64,000 bases of DNA, from assembly GCA_935421215.2 (NCBI GenBank), contig OW285239.1:54051763-54115762 (forward strand), in the 5' to 3' direction. How positions within the stretch are numbered: position 1 is the first letter of the stretch; each line of letters opens with the position of its first letter. Origin of the DNA: Melolontha melolontha. Lineage: Eukaryota; Arthropoda; Insecta; Coleoptera; Scarabaeidae. The notes under the pieces were generated by a model. It saw only the letters and a program-made list of their open reading frames with translations, had not been told where the DNA came from and did not search any database. Below are positions 46,967 through 58,591 of this stretch, piece by piece. Position numbers and translations under genes: made by a program.

Positions 46967-47064
46967 TCTCAACTGAACAAGACCAACACTGCCAAGTACA
47001 ACTCGACGCACAATTCATCTACAAGTAGGTTCGTTTTAGCATTTTGGGTTTTCGTGTATTTTTA
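46967..47064 (+). repeat. dispersed repeat, copy 2
   Basis: Second copy of 45846-45955; the sequence between the shared ends differs more than the ends do. Confidence 0.7.
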
Positions 47065-47078
47065 TAAGCGTATCAATA

Positions 47079-47114
47079 TTGCACGACCCTAATATTTTCG
47101 CATTGTACAACGTT
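47079..47114 (+). repeat. direct repeat, copy 2
   Basis: Second copy of 46845-46880; lies immediately after the second dispersed repeat. Confidence 0.75.
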
Positions 47115-47239
47115 TTATTTCTCTTATTCAAATTTGCCGTCTTATTACACACAATTTCATTTTGAAGTATACAGAATGAGTTTTTTATAGTCAATATGGC
47201 AACACCGCATTAGGCTAGAAACTACTAAATGTGAGTAGA

Positions 47240-48290
47240 AAAAGTAGGTATGCAAGCAGAAGAGGTGCGGTCTACTAGTTCAGTTAGATCGCTAGTTGTT
47301 TACAGTTGTGTTCCAATACCTTGTCACACAAAAAATGCTACCAGAGTTTCAAAAAGGGTTCCGAAAGCATTGAAGATGAGCAACGCTCCGGACGGCCTTC
47401 CACAGCGAAAATCGATGAAAACGTGTCGAAGTGCTTTCTACGTTAGCACGAGACAGACGGTCAGCAGTCGAAATAATTGCACTTGAGGTAAGCGTGAGTA
47501 AGGGTACTGTTTATCGAATTTTGACAAAGTAACAAGACAAGAAAAAAATTGTGGAAAGCTGGTGCCCCAGAACTTGTCCGACGAACACAAAGAAAATCGC
47601 TTCTTCATTAGCCAAGAACTATCGGATCGCTTGACAACCGAACCCAACTTCATGCACAGAATGATCACAAGTGACGAATTATGAGTATTTAAATACGATC
47701 CTGAAACAAAAGGACAAAGTGCGGAGTTGCACACGCCACCATCACTGTGTCCGAAGAAAACTCGCAATTAGCAAATCCTGAATCAAGTTCATGCTTATCA
47801 TTTTTTTATTCGTCGTGAATTTGTTCAGAATGAAGTCGTACCACAGAGCCAGATAATGAATCAAAGCTTTTATCACGAGGTTCTTGAATGTTTGCGGAAA
47901 AAGGTTATGTGTGAGATCTGATATTGTCAGCTTTTGAATCTTGAATCAGGATAATGCTCCCAATCACATATCTCATTGCCGGTTAGAGAATTTTTATAGC
48001 AGAGAAAAACATTCCAGTACTTCCACACCCATCCTAGAACCTAGACAAGCCTGAATGTGATTATTTTATTACTTCAACACTTAAGAGGAAGTTGAAAGAT
48101 TACCATTACGGAGCAATAGACATTGCGGAGCAATAGATGTCGTGACTCTAAAGAGTCACGACGCAGGTTATAAACAGTCTAAAGGAACAAGACTTTAAAA
48201 ATTGTTACCAGGAATGGTAAAATTGGTAGAGACGCGGTATGCATCTTCAAGAATCATACTTTCAAGGTGATAACGTTAAATTGTAGATAC
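47240..48290 (+). pseudogene. mariner transposase remnant (SETMAR/FLJ37770-like group)
   Basis: Translations in several frames give DEQRSGRPSTAKIDENV (linker between the two helix-turn-helix domains), FMHRMITSDEL (first aspartate of the TGDETW motif), YDPETKGQSAELHTPPSLCP and KKTRN, VHAYHFFIRREFVQNEVVPQ, YHEVLECLRKKV, a degraded NLESG.CSQSHIS where the second aspartate should be, LDKPECDYFITSTLKRKL at the third site, and an FQGDNVKL-type end. Many stops. The pattern is that of mariner transposases with the YDPETK motif. Confidence 0.75.
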
Positions 48291-51200
48291 ATTCAACAAA
48301 TAATTTTAAAATAGATCATTCTCATTACTTCTTAAGCATACCTTATTTTGGGGCTGTCGGCTGTTGAAACCAAATTGTTGCGACTTGAAGATCAAAATGA
48401 AGCGGTTCGAAGCCAAAACTGTTTGTGATGAATCTGATTTCTAGCGGTGATTCTTCAACCCCAATTACTAGAGTCACGACCCTGATATTGCTTCATTGTG
48501 CACAGGTTGTAAGGCTCTATATACATTACTTTTTAAATCTTCAGTGACTCTTTGTTAAATAAATAAATGTACTTTCATCTAAATATATTTATTTACACTA
48601 TACACATTTATTTTTGGATCCATAGCGATTGGTATTAACATAAAACTGCCGGGTCTTGTTAAAGTATGATTGTTATGTTTATGTGTAGAGTAAGACGTGT
48701 GTATTCTTGTTGATGTCGATACTGTGTTTTAGAGTATTATTACGTGTTATGATGTTACGGATGGGACTGTTGTGTTAAGACTGTGTGTCTTGTACTGTTG
48801 TTAAGTTCATAATGATCTATTCCGGACTTTTTTACAAGTAGGTAAAAATATACCACTATCCGTGACTATTACATAATTAAAATGTCCGTATTCGATGAAC
48901 ATTGCATTGTTTGACGTCATAACGGAGAATTTTACTGTTTTATTTCGTAGAAATTATACTTACTTACATCAATACCCAAGGTTTAGGAGATTGTCTTAAA
49001 AATCCAATCTAACTAATAAATAATAAAATATCATTACTTATTAAATATTGTTGTTGTAAATCTATGTAGTTCCGGATCGGCGCTTGTGAAAGTAATAAAA
49101 TTTATTATACACATTTAGGAACCGTGACTTAAGAATGGAAATACAGATTCAACCCTTTACTCACTATAACTCAAGGTAATAAAACAAGTGGTCTAATGTA
49201 AAGTAGGTAATAAATAGATTTGCAAATGTAAAGAATTCTTAGAACTTAAAGAAAGTTTTACAATTTGAATGTGATAATAAAATTATGTTATAGAGTGGTT
49301 TAAACTCGAAAATGAACGTTAAATTTTATAGAATTTGAAATGTTTGCTACGTACTTTCAATGGAAACTATATCCGCTCAAAAACCTAGCAAAAACGGTAA
49401 GTTCAGTATCTCCAATACACCATTTCTGTCACTTGTATTAATTAAAATGGCTGTATAACCGCAAACGCGAAGTAACTATGTAATATTTAAAAACCCATTA
49501 TAACATTCTCCATTGACAAATACATCTTCAGTACGCTTTGTTACTAGATGAAAATTTCGACAGCAAAAGAAAGAGATTGGCTACCTCGATGCTTATATAG
49601 ATAAGATTCATAGTTCTAAAACCAACCGATAGACAAGTCGTCTCAAAAGAAGACATACAAATGAATTACGTAGAGAAAAACATTTTCTACATCAAAATTA
49701 AGGTAATAAAATACGAAATCCAACTCATAAATAATTTTAATTAAATACATTTATTTAAAGAATTTTAATATAAGACAATTTTCCAGAAAATAGACACAAG
49801 ATGTGACTATTTAATTACAACGACTGAAGGGAAATTAAAATAAAAAACTATATGATAATTCTAAGGAAAATTCATAAATGACAAAACTATAAGCCAAGCT
49901 AATTAACGTAAAATAAAGATTCGCACAAGAACTGTTACAATTTACTCAATTAAATGGTTTACAATACAAACTCTACAATCTTATAGAAAAATAGAAGATA
50001 CGCCATCTACAGGCAAAACCCATATGAATGATACCAAATCATCATGGATGTAAACAGAGTTGCCTACACACCCTTTCTATTTAATTCCGCCTAAACATAA
50101 ATTTTAATACGATATCTCGTATCCCCATACAACGATAGAATTAATATTCATGAAAAGGAAAACATTATAAATTTTTTTTAATGATCGAAATTGCAAAATA
50201 TATGCGAAAATCCTACCATATACAGATCAGTTCATACTTAATCGACCAAACGATCAAAAGTGGCAAAAGGGCAAAATTTACCCGTTACATGTTATGTTTG
50301 AATTCTACATCCTAGATTTACTTATACTCAACAATAAAAAATGTTTGAAACTAAAATATTACTAAAGGATATTAAATGTATCTTGAACACCTTGTATAGG
50401 GCTTTTATCCATTTCTATATTTCAAAAAGTGTTGGCCCTTTAACTTTTACTATGCATTACAAAACAACTCCCTTAAATATTTAAAAATTACCCTACATAA
50501 CTTTCTGAGAACTGAAACTCAAATCGAACGAATCCCCTATGTTATAGTAAAATTCAAGTATTACAATCGCGTATTATGCAAAATATATTGTAAAATTTAC
50601 ATACATATATGTATATACGCACTATGTATTGAAATCTAAAAGATGAAATATGCAAAGAACAATATATTTTAAAGTGCATGTCGGTCTGTCGTATCCAATA
50701 ACGAAATCTTTTTGGGTTAAACCAACAACAGTATCAATATGGCGCATACACTCATACTTCAGGCATATTTACGAAATAATAAATTCCGCACCTTAAGCGC
50801 GTATTTGTATGTGTAAATTCCTTTCTATACAACGCCGTAACATTCTGTAGAATGTTGTGTTACTGTTCTTGTTGTTGATAGCTGTTTCTAAAGTCTATTT
50901 TAGAATTACGAGAACGGTATACAAATGTACTCATTTCGGTTATGCATTGTTTCCTTGGAAAGTTTATGTTTAGTTTAGGGAAAGTTAGAAGTAATTAATA
51001 AAATGCGCTGATATATATATGATTTTATTTAAACAGAACAGAGTATGCATACAATGTTGAACCAGCGAATAAGTAATGTATATACATTCATAACATAAAC
51101 ACTCAAAGTCATTTTAGTAGACCGCAGTGGATTGCGTGTATATAATTGCTGCTAAAATTCCATAAATTAACTTTTTCAATTAACATTGGAATATTTGCTG

Positions 51201-51584
51201 ATTTAAACTGAAGGAAATGGAAAATTTATTTAAAAAAATATTTTATAATTAGCAAACACTGGTATTCTGCGTGCTCGCAAAGCTGAGCTAGTAAAACAGT
51301 AATATTATTTTAACCTTAGGAGTAATTATACGTCACCCCTCTTTGCACTTATAATAACTTTTTGGTATAATTTAGTGAGTTAAAAGAACCGGTAAAAATA
51401 CGTTACTATGGCTTTATAAGGCAAAACCAATAACAGGATTATGGAAGGTAAAAATCTAGAAAAATAGAAAAAAGGGAACCAAGAACGATATAGGACAAAA
51501 TAATTGAAAAACTACTGGAAAAGAAAGGTCCAACAAGAGGTCAAGTAAGAAAACTCTCCGAAAATAGAAACGAATGAAAGTAAA

Positions 51585-51587
<3 letters not shown>
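48291..51587. other. 3.3 kb AT-rich DNA, nothing recognised
   Basis: No frame above chance, no terminal repeats, no tandem structure seen by eye. May be single-copy intergenic or intronic DNA. Confidence 0.6.

Positions 51588-51632
<45 letters not shown>
51588..51632. repeat. (AT)n microsatellite
   Basis: About 45 bp of TA just before the first SINE copy. Confidence 0.95.
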
Positions 51633-51633
<1 letters not shown>

Positions 51634-51635
<2 letters not shown>

Positions 51636-51835
51636 GGCTAAGTGGTAAAAACGACAGTCCGGCAAACTGTAGACTTGGGTTCGAGTCCCAACATAGACCA
51701 TATTTTTCAATTAAAAATTTCGTATGATTTGCTTTGTAATTTGTATACAGCAATGTTTACATCCCCACTTACTCTGCAATTACATACATTCTAATTTAAT
51801 ATTTGTAAATATTTCATATAAAAGCCGAAAAACTC
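51634..51835 (+). mobile_element. tRNA-derived SINE, copy 1 (202 bp)
   Basis: The head resembles a tRNA gene: an A-box-like TGGCTAAGTGGT at 51635-51646 and a B box GGTTCGAGTCC near 51678-51688, the internal RNA polymerase III promoter. A 130-bp body (CAATTAAAAATTTCGTATG ... CATATAAAAGCCGAAAAACT) follows. The second copy at 52240-52441 has the same length and limits. No clean acceptor stem, so it is not a working tRNA. Such elements depend on LINE enzymes. Confidence 0.8.
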
Positions 51836-51917
51836 CAATAATTTATCAGTTGTTGTATTTAATGAACGGCTAAGAAATTATCTAAACAATATAGTTATGG
51901 AGTAATAATTAGCATTT

Positions 51918-52180
51918 TCAAACATTCTAATCTGACATCTGCTCTCAAAATACTGATATCTACTTTCAATAACTCACATCTACTTTCAAAATAGGCATCT
52001 GCTTTCTAATCTGACGTTTGCATTCATAACTGACACCTGCTTTCAAAACAGACATCTGCTTTCAATAACTGGCATTTACTTTCACTAATTGACATCTGCT
52101 ATCAAAACTGACACGAGCTTTCAAAAACTGACTTCTGCTTTCAACTTGACATCTACATTCAATAACTGACATCTGATTCA
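51918..52180 (+). repeat. minisatellite, unit about 21 bp, about 12 copies
   Basis: Imperfect units of the form ACTGACATCTGCTTTCAATA repeat between the two SINE copies. Copies vary at several positions, so the array is old. Confidence 0.8.
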
Positions 52181-52239
52181 TTAACACTGTTACTTTATAA
52201 TGCATTTCTAAATAGCTTCAATTGTGCTATTGTGCTATT

Positions 52240-52441
52240 GTGGCTAAGTGATAAAAGCGACAATCCGGCAAACTGTAGACTTGGGTTCGAGTCCCAACGT
52301 AGACCATATTTTTCAATTAAAAATTTCGTAAGATTTGCTTTGTAATTTGTAGACAGCAATGTTTGCATCCCCACTTACTCTGCAATTACACACATTCTAA
52401 TTTAATATTTGTAAGTATTTCATATAAAAGCCGAAAAACTC
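52240..52441 (+). mobile_element. tRNA-derived SINE, copy 2 (202 bp)
   Basis: Same A and B boxes (TGGCTAAGTGAT, GGTTCGAGTCC at about 52284-52294) and same body as copy 1, with roughly a dozen substitutions. It is followed directly by a PLE-type palindrome. Confidence 0.8.
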
Positions 52442-52634
52442 AATCAGTAGGCGATTAAAGGTCTGTATATTACTTCAAAATATATGTATTTAAAAAACTC
52501 TACATGTTTCGGCTGTATACGCCTTTTTCAAGAGAATACAAAATATGAATGACAGGATATAAATGTCAAGTAATTAAGTTGCTATGGTTTAAATTATTCA
52601 AAGATACATTCTAGTAATAATAATAAATCATGCC

Positions 52635-53255
52635 TTAGTATTCCAAAAAATAGATAACAAGGTGTGAAAATATGTGTTGTTCGCTGCTAGCAATTTGTGT
52701 CTCCTTCTGGGTATGAACTTGTGTGTTGGTTGCTGCTGGCAGCTTGCGTCTCTCTATGGGTGTGTGGTTTTGGTGAGAGCGTAAGTGTAGGGGTTTGTAT
52801 GTCGGTGCGTTCGTGCGTGTGTTTAGTGATCGGTCGCATGAATTTAGAGAGGTCGGATAACCAGCCGTTGCGTAGGGCCGCCAACCCTTTCCCGACAACT
52901 TCTTTACAATTCCGTGCAATACTTCGACGGTCTGACCCCCGCCCCAACGAGACAAGGCGCAGACAGGCGAAGCGTACCCTGTACGGGGTTGCTCATCGCA
53001 ACTAAGGGAACACTCTTAGTGGCTACCTCGGTCGACGATGGTCACACTTATGCCATCTTAACGTTTTCCGCCGAAGCGGGGGCATAGCACACACGTCGAA
53101 CGTGTGTGTGCTGTTAACGGCAACCTAGCCAGGTTGTCGCCCAGGACCGGTCCTAGTGGTGTGTGCATTGCGCGGCGACGAGATAGCGCCGCGTAGCATG
53201 GTTCCTCACTCTTGCTGGAAAGGCGGAATGGCACCTGACTGCCCAACGGGCAGTC
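52635..53255 (-). other. GC-rich cargo of unknown nature, left arm
   Basis: Frames of 60-106 codons exist on both strands (for instance WGGGQTVEVLHGIVKKLSGK and a 102-codon frame in antisense), and the same frames recur in the right arm at 53363-53981. GC content alone would open such frames, and codons show no obvious domain. It may be the 5' UTR of another retroelement copied into the palindrome, or an RNA gene. I do not assign a function. Confidence 0.4.
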
Positions 53256-53362
53256 TTGCTTGTCTTGCTTTTCCCTGCCTATCCCTGTTTTCTGTTTTTT
53301 TGCTGATGTGGTCCTCTACTGGGTTGCAGCCTAGCATATGCGCTACAAAACTCTAGGGGGGT

Positions 53363-53981
53363 CTGCCCGTTGGGCAGTCAGGTGCCATTCCGCCTTTCCA
53401 GCAAGAGTGAGGAACCATGCTACGCGGCGCTATCTCGTCGCCGCGCAATGCACACACCACTAGGACCGGTCCTGGGCGACAACCTGGCTAGGCTGCCGTT
53501 AACAGCACACACACGTTCGACGTGTGTGCTATGCCCCCGCTTCGGCGGAAAACGTTAAGATGGCATAAGTGTGACCATCGTCGACCGAGGTAGCCACTAA
53601 GAGTGTTCCCTTAGTTGCGATGAGCAACCCCGTACAGGGTACGCTTCGCCTGTCTGCGCCTTGCCTCGTTGGGGCGGGGGTCAGACCGTCGAAGTACTGC
53701 ACGGAATTGTAAAGAAGTTGTCGGGAAAGGGTTGGCGGCCCTACGCAACGGCTGGTTATCCGACCTCTCTAAATTCATGCGACCGATCACTAAACACACG
53801 CACGAACGCACCGACATACAAACCCCTACACTTACGCTCTCACCAAAACCACACACCCATAGAGAGACGCAAGCTGCCAGCAGCAACCAACACACAAGTT
53901 CATACCCAGAAGGAGACACAAATTGCTAGCAGCGAACAACACATATTTTCACACCTTGTTATCTATTTTTTGGAATACTAA
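53363..53981 (+). other. GC-rich cargo of unknown nature, right arm
   Basis: Inverted duplicate of the left-arm cargo. A small reading frame starts ATGAGCAACCCCGTACAGGG at about 53619 but stops early. The longest frame (106 codons, 53661-53981) ends in the PLE-type flank, which argues against a real gene. Confidence 0.4.
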
Positions 53982-54209
53982 CGCATGATTTATTATTATT
54001 ACTAGAATGTATCTTTGAATAATTTAAACCATAGCAACTTAATTACTTGACATTTATATCCTGTCATTCATATTTTGTATTCTCTTGAAAAAGGCGTATA
54101 CAGCCGAAACATGTAGAGTTTTTTAAATACATATATTTTGAAGTAATATACAGACCTTTAATCGCCTACTGATTAGGTTTACCATATCATACCAAGGTCA
54201 CGAAGTTAT

Positions 54210-54334
<125 letters not shown>

Positions 54335-54336
54335 TA

Positions 54337-54784
54337 TTCAATCAGTTGGCGATTTAAGGTCTGGCTTTACTTTAAAGTATATATATTTAAAACAACCCTA
54401 CATGTTTCGGCAATGATGCCTTTATCAAGGATATAAAATATAAATGACAGTATACAAATGTCATATAATTGAGTTGCTATGGATAAAATTATTCAAAGAT
54501 ACATTCCAATTGAATAATTATAAATCATGCCTTAGTATTCTGTTTTTGGAATACTAAGGCATGATTTATTATTATTCAATTGGAATGTATCTTTGAATAA
54601 TTTTATCCATAGCAACTCAATTATATGACATTTGTATACTGTCATTTATATTTTATATCCTTGATAAAGGCATCATTGCCGAAACATGTAGGGTTGTTTT
54701 AAATACATATTTAAACTTTAAAGTAAAGCCAGACCTTAAATCGCCAACTGATTGAATTTACCATATCATACCAAGGTCACGAAA

Positions 54785-54790
<6 letters not shown>
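54337..54790. mobile_element. PLE-type palindrome with about 205-bp arms
   Basis: Left arm 54337-54541 and right arm about 54550-54756 are reverse complements with a tiny loop (CTGTTTTTGG). The right arm shows CTTGATAAAGGCATCATTGC then CGAAACATGTAGGG, a hammerhead-like GGC..GCC-GAAAC hairpin. A tail ACCATATCATACCAAGGTCA then CGAAATAATT is present on the right only. A diverged sister of the units at 8675 and 52442. Non-coding. Confidence 0.8.

Positions 54791-54823
<33 letters not shown>
54790..54823. repeat. (TA)n microsatellite
   Basis: Separates the small palindrome from the coding PLE. Confidence 0.95.
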
Positions 54824-54826
<3 letters not shown>

Positions 54827-54949
54827 AATTTTGATGTTCTCGCGGTTGTCTGATGAAATGATGGTTTCTCGGGTTCTTGGCCGCGTGTGAGATGTGTCCT
54901 TAGAAGGATTGTTGTCTCGACGTTTCGACGGGATCGCACTCGTCATTTT

Positions 54950-55549
54950 CTAGAGTTCTTTCACTTGACGCTGAAGAGTAACTGCCGATCGTGTCCTCGG
55001 GTGTCTGCTATTATGTTGCACTATGGGAGGTGGGGGTTGCGCTGCTGCCGTCGTGCGTACACGGCTTCGCGTGATTGGTCCGGGTGTCTGTGATTCCTGT
55101 GTGGGGGCGTGTGCCTGTCTCGATGTGTTGTGTTTCGCATGAGTCTTGATTTGCATGCCGGCTAGGAGTGGCTTCCAGGTGTACGCTAAACGTTGGCCGT
55201 CGTCGCGTTTGTTTAGACTTTTGGGTCTCTTTTCTATTTCAATCGCTTCTCTAGTAATTCTAGTAGATAGACTTTCGCTCTTCGCTAGGATCTTCGTATT
55301 CTCGAAGTCAATAGTGTGCCCCGTTAGGAGGCGGTGTTGTGCTAGAGATGATGTTGTTTGTTTCTTGAAGACTGCGTGTATGTGTTCCTCTTTTCTCACG
55401 CTTATTCGCCTGTTCGTCTGGCCTACATAGGATTGTTCGCATTCTGAGCACGGCACTTCGTAAACGCCTTGGTCTTCAAGTGGAATTTTATCTTTCGCGT
55501 TGAATATTTTATCGGCTATTTTTCCCTGTGCTGTAAAGATGGTGTCTAT
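54950..55549 (-). pseudogene. inverted copy of the PLE GIY-YIG end
   Basis: The minus strand encodes VPCSECEQSYVGQTNRRISV and the C-terminal tail exactly as in the main gene (with HAPTQ after SRQA instead of SRQV). It is cut at 55549 where the main coding sequence begins. It is part of the terminal repeat, not a separate gene. Confidence 0.85.
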
Positions 55550-55557
55550 GTAGTAGA

Positions 55558-57522
55558 ATGCAGGGAATCGGGGTAGAATCAGCTCTACAGAAAGTCGAAC
55601 AGAACAACGCAGAAATAATACGACAGGAAGTGTCCACCATCATCAGAAAGGCAAAACCACCAAAGAGAAATATCACAAGAAATGAACATCTAGCCTTGAA
55701 AGATATTCAAAAGGACACTAACATCATAGTTCTACCTGCCGACAAGGGAAACGCCACCGTAGTATTAGACAAAACCGACTACGACAACAAAATAAGATCA
55801 CTGCTAGACGACCCGTCATATAAAATAATCAACACGGACCCTACAACGTACTTAGAAAAAGTAACCAAAACAAAAATAAACGCAACACCGCTGAGCGAAG
55901 AAATAAAGAAGCAGACCATCCCCCGGGAAAAATCGTCCCGATGTCCAAAACTCTACGGACTCCCAAAAATACATAAACCCGATGTACCACTTCGTCCGAT
56001 TGTTAGTTCTATTGGATCACCAACACAAGCTCTAGCACGTTACCTGGCACAAGAACTTCAGGTACACGCAGAACAAATGGCGTCCTACGTAAAGAATGCA
56101 GATCATTTCATTGAACTGATAAAAAACGTTCATGTTCAACCAACGGACATGCTAGTCAGCTTCGATGTGACATCTCTATTTACGCAGGTGCCAATCGCAG
56201 AGACCATATCCATATTAGAAAACCAGTATCAAGTACAAAAGGCTAAAATTAACCTGATAGAACACTGCCTTATAAACACATATTTCACATACAACAACCA
56301 GAAATATCGACAAGTCGAAGGCGCACCGATGGGTTCCCCGCTATCACCGATTATAGCGAACTTATTCATGGAGAACTTTGAAACAAACTTTCTAAACACC
56401 TGTAAGAACAAACCGAAAATGTGGCTGCGCTACGTCGACGATACATTTGTAATATGGACACATGGCAAGGAAAAACTACAAGACTTTTTACACCAACTAA
56501 ACTGCGAACATCCGAAAATTAAGTTTACAATGGAGGTAGAAGAACAAGGGAAGCTACCTTTTCTAGATGTGTTAGTGATCAAAAAAGAAAATGGAACATT
56601 GGGACACACCGTTTACCGGAAACCTACACACACAAATAGGTACTTAAAAGCACAATCGCATCATCATCCGGCACAATTGAACTCAGTAGTGAAAACCCTA
56701 GTTCTACGATCCGAACGACTAACAGACGATGAACATAAAAACGAAGAAAGAAGAAATATTAGAAACGCTCTTCTTGATAACGGGTATTCACAAAGAACAA
56801 TAGACAAAGCCAGACACAATAGAGCAGAAAAGCGGGAAAAAGAGGAATTTACATCAAAGGCCTTTCTACCATATATAAAGGGTACCACAGACAAAATCGG
56901 TAGAATACTAAGAAAACACAACATAGACACCATCTTTACAGCACAGGGAAAAATAGCCGATAAAATATTCAACGCGAAAGATAAAATTCCACTTGAAGAC
57001 CAAGGCGTTTACGAAGTGCCGTGCTCAGAATGCGAACAATCCTATGTAGGCCAGACGAACAGGCGAATAAGCGTGAGAAAAGAGGAACACATACACGCAG
57101 TCTTCAAGAAACAAACAACATCATCTCTAGCACAACACCGCCTCCTAACGGGGCACACTATTGACTTCGAGAATACGAAGATCCTAGCGAAGAGCGAAAG
57201 TCTATCTACTAGAATTACTAGAGAAGCGATTGAAATAGAAAAGAGACCCAAAAGTCTAAACAAACGCGACGATGGCCAACGTTTAGCGTACACCTGGAAG
57301 CCACTCCTAGCCGGCATGCAAATCAAGACTCATGCGAAACACAACACATCGAGACAGGTACACGCCCCCACACAGGAATCACAGACACCCGGACCAATCA
57401 CGCGAAGCCGTGTACGCACGACGGCAGCAGCGCAACCCCCACCTCCCATAGTGCAACATAATAGCAGACACCCGAGGACACGATCGGCAGTTACTCTTCA
57501 GCGTCAAGTGAAAGAACTCTAG
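55558..57522 (+). CDS. Penelope-like reverse transcriptase with GIY-YIG endonuclease, 654 residues
   Basis: An uninterrupted frame from an ATG at 55558. RT motifs: VLPADKGNATVVLDKTDY (about residues 58-75), KLYGLPKIHKPDVPLRPIVS, LVSFDVTSLFTQVPI with the first aspartate near 203, GAPMGSPLSPIIANLF near 255, RYVDDTFVIW with the catalytic pair near 294, and PFLDVLV. The linker has HTNRYLKAQSHH. The GIY-YIG nuclease starts GVYEVPCSECEQSYVGQTNR near residue 483, followed by the arginine helix and a basic Ser/Thr/Arg-rich tail. PLE proteins are usually longer (around 800 residues or more). The frame begins 9 bp after the inverted-copy junction, so the N-terminus is probably missing. Otherwise all visible catalytic residues are intact; it may supply enzyme to the small units nearby. 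Confidence 0.92.
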   Translation: MQGIGVESALQKVEQNNAEIIRQEVSTIIRKAKPPKRNITRNEHLALKDIQKDTNIIVLPADKGNATVVLDKTDYDNKIRSLLDDPSYKIINTDPTTYLEKVTKTKINATPLSEEIKKQTIPREKSSRCPKLYGLPKIHKPDVPLRPIVSSIGSPTQALARYLAQELQVHAEQMASYVKNADHFIELIKNVHVQPTDMLVSFDVTSLFTQVPIAETISILENQYQVQKAKINLIEHCLINTYFTYNNQKYRQVEGAPMGSPLSPIIANLFMENFETNFLNTCKNKPKMWLRYVDDTFVIWTHGKEKLQDFLHQLNCEHPKIKFTMEVEEQGKLPFLDVLVIKKENGTLGHTVYRKPTHTNRYLKAQSHHHPAQLNSVVKTLVLRSERLTDDEHKNEERRNIRNALLDNGYSQRTIDKARHNRAEKREKEEFTSKAFLPYIKGTTDKIGRILRKHNIDTIFTAQGKIADKIFNAKDKIPLEDQGVYEVPCSECEQSYVGQTNRRISVRKEEHIHAVFKKQTTSSLAQHRLLTGHTIDFENTKILAKSESLSTRITREAIEIEKRPKSLNKRDDGQRLAYTWKPLLAGMQIKTHAKHNTSRQVHAPTQESQTPGPITRSRVRTTAAAQPPPPIVQHNSRHPRTRSAVTLQRQVKEL

Positions 57523-57524
57523 AA

Positions 57525-57572
57525 AATGACGAGTGCGATCCCGTCGAAACGTCGAGACAACAATCCTTCTAA
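57525..57572 (+). ncRNA. hammerhead-like motif of the coding PLE (degenerate)
   Basis: ATGACGA, then AGTGCGATCCCGTC and GAAACGTCGAG. The first box has A for C, and GACG pairs with CGTC in place of a clean stem II. The mirror copy is at about 54878-54920. It sits where other PLE hammerheads sit. Confidence 0.4.
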
Positions 57573-57612
57573 GGACACATCTCACACGCGGCCAAGAACC
57601 CGAGAAACCATC

Positions 57613-57619
<7 letters not shown>

Positions 57620-57646
<27 letters not shown>
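57620..57646. repeat. (TA)n microsatellite
   Basis: Right border of the PLE and left border of the next transposon. Confidence 0.95.
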
Positions 57647-57649
<3 letters not shown>

Positions 57650-57959
57650 TGTGGTCATAAAGTTTGGAACCAAGCTCATAACCGCATTATATTACATTTT
57701 TAGGAAAGGCGCTCGGACAGGTGAATTTTCTTTTTTAAAACGCCATCTTTTGACATACAATTTTTTTCTATGACGTCATTGGTTTTCGAGTGATGACGTT
57801 ATCAACACTTTCTTTAAATGGCAACCATATTATTTTTTTCTCGTTTTTGGTAGATCTTTATATCCACCAAATAGTGATATAAAACAATTGGTATGTTACA
57901 GCACAATTTTTTTGAAAAAATGATATAAATTTAGAAGAAATTAAAAAAAATACATCTGA

Positions 57960-58100
57960 ACTTAAATTTATTGTAACAGTTAACGTAAATTTTCAAAATG
58001 GACCCCACCAACCAACTGACACTGTCCTAGCCGTGTGTAAATGCTTTGCGATCAATAGTAATCTGCGTTATTCGCTCCAGGTCAAAAGAAATTCGTCTTC
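57960..58100 (-). pseudogene. inverted C-terminal scrap of a DD41D transposase
   Basis: The minus strand encodes SIYTRLGQCQLVGGVHFENL before a stop. The intact counterpart ends SVYTRLGQCQLVSGVK at 59662. Upstream of it on the minus strand ERITQITIDRK matches the preceding helix loosely. Confidence 0.75.
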
Positions 58101-58591
58101 CCAATCGGCCAATTACTTATTAAAAAATCTTATTTAACATTAAATAGTTTCACAAAAAAGGGCCAAAGAAGTTTAATTTATTTAAAAAATTGACATGATG
58201 TGGCAGACCATTTCTTAATTAAAATTATCGCCCAAAAATTGAAGATTTCAAAAACTAATTAAGCTTACAAATGTTACTGAAATATGTAAGTAAGTTTTTT
58301 TCACACTTCTGTCTTGTGTGAGGACTTAAATATTCTTCTTGAACAAACCGGATCATCAAAAGCACATGTACTCATGTTACTACGCAAAAAAATTACAAAA
58401 ACAAAAACACGCACTTTTTTGCAAGATATTTCTTTATGACATTCTTGCTTCTTTTTATACAATTTGTGTACAAAAATTTTAGTTTGAAATTGTTTCTATG
58501 GCGACAACATTGTTGAATTATTTACTTCTATTTTTGACGTTAGATTTTTGAGATATTGCTTAAAAATTTTTAATTTTCGCTAATATAAAAA

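Larger units (their letters stand above)
54824..57619 (+). mobile_element. Penelope-like element with coding capacity and inverted end copy
   Basis: The left part, about 54855-55549, is an inverted copy of the 3' end (about 56925-57619). The two are over 99 percent alike by eye: the C-terminal coding parts differ in one residue out of 168. A tail of about 30 bp (GATAATTTTGATGTTCTCG..) exists on the left side only. The whole unit sits in (TA)n. One-sided tails and inverted or tandem terminal copies are known PLE features. Confidence 0.9.

Noticed and set aside
51634..51700. tRNA gene candidate with A and B boxes
   Set aside because: The second copy at 52240 shares 130 bp of downstream body and the acceptor stem does not pair cleanly, so it is a SINE head.
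52635..53005. Pair of overlapping genes in the palindrome arm
   Set aside because: Frames are open on both strands because of high GC, show no domain, and run into the PLE-type end; left as unknown cargo.
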